6,513 bases of DNA. Origin: an uncultured Porphyromonas sp. GTDB lineage: Bacteria > Bacteroidota > Bacteroidia > Bacteroidales > Porphyromonadaceae. Numbering within the stretch: the first letter of the stretch is position 1; each line of letters opens with the position of its first letter. A program made the translations under genes and the position numbers. The DNA is taken from NCBI GenBank assembly GCA_945867245.1, contig CAMBHQ010000048.1, forward strand, positions 1-6,513, given 5' to 3'. Shown piece after piece: positions 5,475-6,513 of this stretch. The notes beneath the pieces were generated by a model. The model saw nothing but the letters and a program-made list of their open reading frames with translations. It did not search any database and was not told the origin of the DNA.

Positions 5475-5738
5475 TTACTTAAATAAACGCTTTAGACGGT
5501 TGGCGAAGGAATTCTGAGCCGCACGAGCCTTAGCCATACGCTCGTGGATAGCCTTACCCTCTTTGGTACGCTTGTCGACCGTACCATCTTGGGTTCTCTT
5601 CACTCCTGAGGTCTTCTTGGTTACTCGGCTCGCAGGCTTACTCTGTGCCGCACGAGCCTTGGCGAGATTGGCGCACATCTCTTTGTACTCTTTGGTGCGC
5701 TTGTCCACTTTGCCATCTTGGGTCTTTTTTAGTGCCAT
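5475..5738 (-). CDS. Basic protein with two 29-residue repeats, 87 aa (first gene of the cluster)
   Basis: Residues 4-32 and 47-75 are two copies of one unit with about 20 of 29 positions identical. Each reads K-x-TQDG-x-VDKRTKE-x-K, then a short variable part, then AKARAAQ. The linker and the C-terminal tail (FANRLKRLFK) are also very basic, with only scattered acidic residues. There is no signal peptide. Such Lys/Arg-rich repeats usually suggest nucleic-acid or ribosome contact, but no known domain is recognised. The ATG at 5736-5738 has an A-rich leader (AAGAAAAAGCT before it) and no Shine-Dalgarno, typical of Bacteroidota. It is the first gene downstream of the -7 box at 5815-5822, with a leader of about 70 nt. 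Confidence 0.75.
   Translation of the reverse strand: MALKKTQDGKVDKRTKEYKEMCANLAKARAAQSKPASRVTKKTSGVKRTQDGTVDKRTKEGKAIHERMAKARAAQNSFANRLKRLFK
5514..5600. repeat. 87-bp imperfect intragenic repeat, copy 1 (protein residues 47-75)
   Basis: This aligns with 5643-5729 at an offset of 129 bases. Both begin with a block containing GCCGCACGAGCCTT and share CTCTTTGGT and CCATCTTGGGT further on. Synonymous and non-synonymous differences show that the duplication is old and kept at protein level. Confidence 0.8.
5643..5729. repeat. 87-bp imperfect intragenic repeat, copy 2 (protein residues 4-32)
   Basis: This is the partner of 5514-5600 and encodes the N-terminal TQDG / VDKRTKE / AKARAAQ unit of the 87-aa protein. 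Confidence 0.8.
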
Positions 5739-5814
5739 AGCTTTTTCTTGTTATTGTTTAACTCTGCACTCATCGAAGCGAGTACTCTATTCTTGTTTTT
5801 TCGAACTTCTATTG

Positions 5815-5822
5815 CAAAGGTA
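5815..5822 (-). promoter_or_regulatory. Bacteroidota -7 box (TACCTTTG) for the cluster
   Basis: On the minus strand the octamer TACCTTTG, followed by CAA, matches the Bacteroidota housekeeping -7 consensus TAnnTTTG. It lies about 77 bases upstream of the first ATG (5738), leaving an A/T-rich leader. A -33 element is not clear; the best candidate is a TTA about 21 nt upstream. This may mean a weak or activator-dependent promoter. Confidence 0.55.
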
Positions 5823-6099
5823 TTAGCCTAATTCATAATCGGATAATCCTTTATGTATACACATCGCTTTAGGGTACGAAAGCCTAAATATACGGTACGA
5901 ACACCATCGAATCTTGGCAAAACATGCCGATATTATATGCCTGATTACAACAATTGCTTGTACTACGGAGGCTAGGCCAGTACCTAAACCGAGATAAGCC
6001 CGCCGAGCTAAGGGGTACAGACAGCCTTGCACTGCGATGTAAGCCCCAGCTAGGGCTATACCTCCATATGCAGTAGCAGATGACGAGCCAACAAAAGCA

Positions 6100-6140
6100 C
6101 ACGAGGCTTGGGGCGCAGTAGTAACGCCCCAAGCCTCGTG
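6100..6140 (-). terminator. Perfect 16-bp stem-loop with a short U-tract
   Basis: CACGAGGCTTGGGGCG at 6100-6115 is exactly complementary to CGCCCCAAGCCTCGTG at 6125-6140, with a 9-nt loop. In the minus-strand transcript it is followed after three bases by UUUUGUU (tract at 6093-6096), the layout of an intrinsic terminator. It would end a transcript starting at the promoter at 6241-6272, giving an RNA of about 140 nt. The plus-strand side has no U-run. Confidence 0.65.
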
Positions 6141-6159
6141 GCTTAGTCTTAAAATAGGT

Positions 6160-6210
6160 TTAGGGTTTACCCCCCCCCATTACAAATATTTTACAAACAG
6201 GCTCTCTCAT
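6160..6210 (-). CDS. Possible 16-aa leader peptide running through a G9 tract
   Basis: From the ATG at 6208-6210, about 25 nt after the expected transcription start, the minus strand reads MREPVCKIFVMGGGKP and stops at 6160-6162. The glycine run comes from the nine-G tract. It sits between a strong promoter and a terminator-like hairpin 20 bases further on, the order seen in translated attenuator leaders. It has no series of one regulatory amino acid other than glycine. It could equally be chance within a non-coding RNA. Confidence 0.25.
   Translation of the reverse strand: MREPVCKIFVMGGGKP
6170..6178. repeat. Nine-base homopolymer (C9 on plus, G9 on minus)
   Basis: This is the longest G/C homopolymer in the window. 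Tracts of this length are prone to slipped-strand mispairing and to sequencing error. It lies inside the short leader ORF, about 60 nt downstream of the promoter start site, where a length change would switch the reading frame. Confidence 0.9.
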
Positions 6211-6240
6211 TTATAGCTGTTATTATCTCTATTCTATTGA

Positions 6241-6272
6241 CAAAGATAGGGATATTTTCCTAAGAATACAAA
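6241..6272 (-). promoter_or_regulatory. Strong Bacteroidota promoter (TTTG - 20 nt - TATCTTTG)
   Basis: On the minus strand, TTTG (6269-6272) is the -33 box and TATCTTTG (6241-6248) the -7 box. They are separated by 20 nt, close to the ideal layout for the Bacteroidota primary sigma factor. Transcription should start near 6235 and run into the leader ORF, the G9 tract and the hairpin. It is the best-matched promoter in the window, yet it has no conventional gene directly downstream. Confidence 0.7.
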
Positions 6273-6365
6273 TACTGAGTATTAGATGTGAATTTCCTTT
6301 GATAAGCCCCTTGCAATAATCTACATCAGTTAAGAACAAGACACGGCCTGCCCCTCAAAAAGGAG

Positions 6366-6406
6366 CTCCGCCCGAGACATCGCTAAGTGCGACATCTCGG
6401 GCGGAG
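6366..6406 (-). terminator. Intrinsic terminator of the right-hand outer-membrane gene
   Basis: CTCCGCCCGAGA at 6366-6377 pairs with TCTCGGGCGGAG at 6395-6406. Two mismatches and a further 4-bp pairing (TCGC/GCGA) surround a 5-nt loop. In the minus-strand RNA the stem is followed after a few bases by UUUUU (plus 6357-6361). It lies about 64 nt past the stop codon at 6470, so it ends transcription of that gene. Confidence 0.8.
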
Positions 6407-6469
6407 TATTTAGTGTAACTCTAGCCGGCAATATGAGCAACTAGAAGCCACGGATAAAGCTCTAGTCCC

Positions 6470-6513
6470 CTAGAACGTAAACTTGATACCTGCGTAGCCA
6501 CTAGCGGGTGTCG
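6470..6513 (-). CDS. C-terminal end of a probable outer-membrane beta-barrel protein (partial)
   Basis: Only the last 13 full codons are in the window, reading TPASGYAGIKFTF then TAG. Alternating aromatic/hydrophobic residues with a terminal phenylalanine form the classical last beta strand of outer-membrane barrels, the signal recognised by the BamA insertion machinery. A terminator follows at 6366-6406, supporting a true gene end. Which barrel family it belongs to cannot be told from so few residues. Confidence 0.6.
   Translation of the reverse strand, partial: TPASGYAGIKFTF

Larger units (their letters stand above)
5823..6210 (-). other. Open frame that is continuous only if the G9 tract changes length
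   Basis: The ATG at 6208-6210 opens a frame that stops after 16 codons because of the register set by nine Gs (6170-6178, minus strand). With one G fewer, or two more, the frame would continue to the TAA at 5823-5825. It would encode about 128 residues: a junction such as MGGVNPKPILRLSHEAWG, a Gly/Ala-rich hydrophobic middle (YGGIALAGAYIAVQG, then LGLGTGLASVVQAIVVI) and a basic end. It ends one base before the -7 box of the next operon. Against coding, a perfect 16-bp hairpin with a U-tract lies inside it, and the C-terminal part looks unlike normal protein. It may be a phase-variable gene in the OFF state, a homopolymer sequencing error in a real gene, a decayed gene or chance. No family is recognised. 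Confidence 0.25.

Noticed and set aside
5563..5826. 87-aa plus-strand open frame
   Set aside because: It is antisense to the repeat-containing basic gene and runs across its promoter leader. The hydrophobic composition is the mirror of Lys/Arg codons.
5823..6092. Possible tRNA or tmRNA in the gap
   Set aside because: No cloverleaf with a proper T-arm, anticodon stem and acceptor pairing could be built. The one TTCGA-like string has no matching stem.
5884..6132. 82-aa minus-strand open frame starting at TTG, rich in Cys and Trp
   Set aside because: It has a non-ATG start inside a perfect hairpin and an unusually high Cys/Trp/Tyr content. It reads as an out-of-frame shadow.
6153..6170. Telomere-like AAACCCTAAACC string
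   Set aside because: It is less than two full units, next to a homopolymer, and has no repeat array; it is a chance resemblance.

Overview
The window looks like a chromosomal accessory segment from a Bacteroidota species, most likely Porphyromonas or a close relative. Supporting signs are the TAnnTTTG-type -7 promoter boxes, the near absence of Shine-Dalgarno sequences with A-rich leaders instead, a lipoprotein signal, and a C-terminal beta-barrel peptide ending in phenylalanine. The genus is inferred from sequence style, not from a database match. All convincing genes lie on the minus strand, so transcription runs from high to low coordinates.

Right end (6513 to about 5823). A few codons from the C-terminus of an outer-membrane beta-barrel-type protein end at 6470. 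They are followed by a strong intrinsic terminator (6366-6406 plus a U5 tract). About 645 bases then hold no convincing gene. This stretch has a very good Bacteroidota promoter (TTTG / 20 nt / TATCTTTG, 6241-6272), a 16-codon leader-like ORF running through a nine-G tract, and a perfect 16-bp hairpin with a U-tract. After these comes an open frame that would join the leader ORF if the G tract changed by one base. This could be a tiny transcript with its own terminator, a phase-variable ORF in the OFF state, or a decayed gene.

Centre (5822 to 2102). A second -7 box (5815-5822) starts a compact run of nine small genes with gaps of 3-93 nt. In order of transcription they are: an 87-aa basic protein with two repeats; a TerB-like acidic helical protein; a 45-aa basic protein with a hydrophobic tail; a 300-aa protein with signatures suggesting a glycosylase-like (OGG/HhH) fold; a 65-aa single-domain protein; a 256-aa protein with the same domain plus a second domain, a Pro/Ala linker and a C-terminal membrane anchor; a 115-aa protein with an internal duplication; a 53-aa very basic protein; and a 71-aa coiled-coil protein. 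The 45-aa and 53-aa genes were found by direct reading and are easy to miss. The arrangement suggests a multi-component stress-response or defence locus around TerB and a membrane-anchored subunit. No function can be assigned from sequence alone.

Left end (2083 to 1). A GNAT-type acetyltransferase, a 445-aa lipoprotein and the N-terminus of a probable voltage-gated-type ion channel follow in the same direction with gaps of 18, 42 and 36 nt. They may be co-transcribed with the central cluster, since no terminator separates them.
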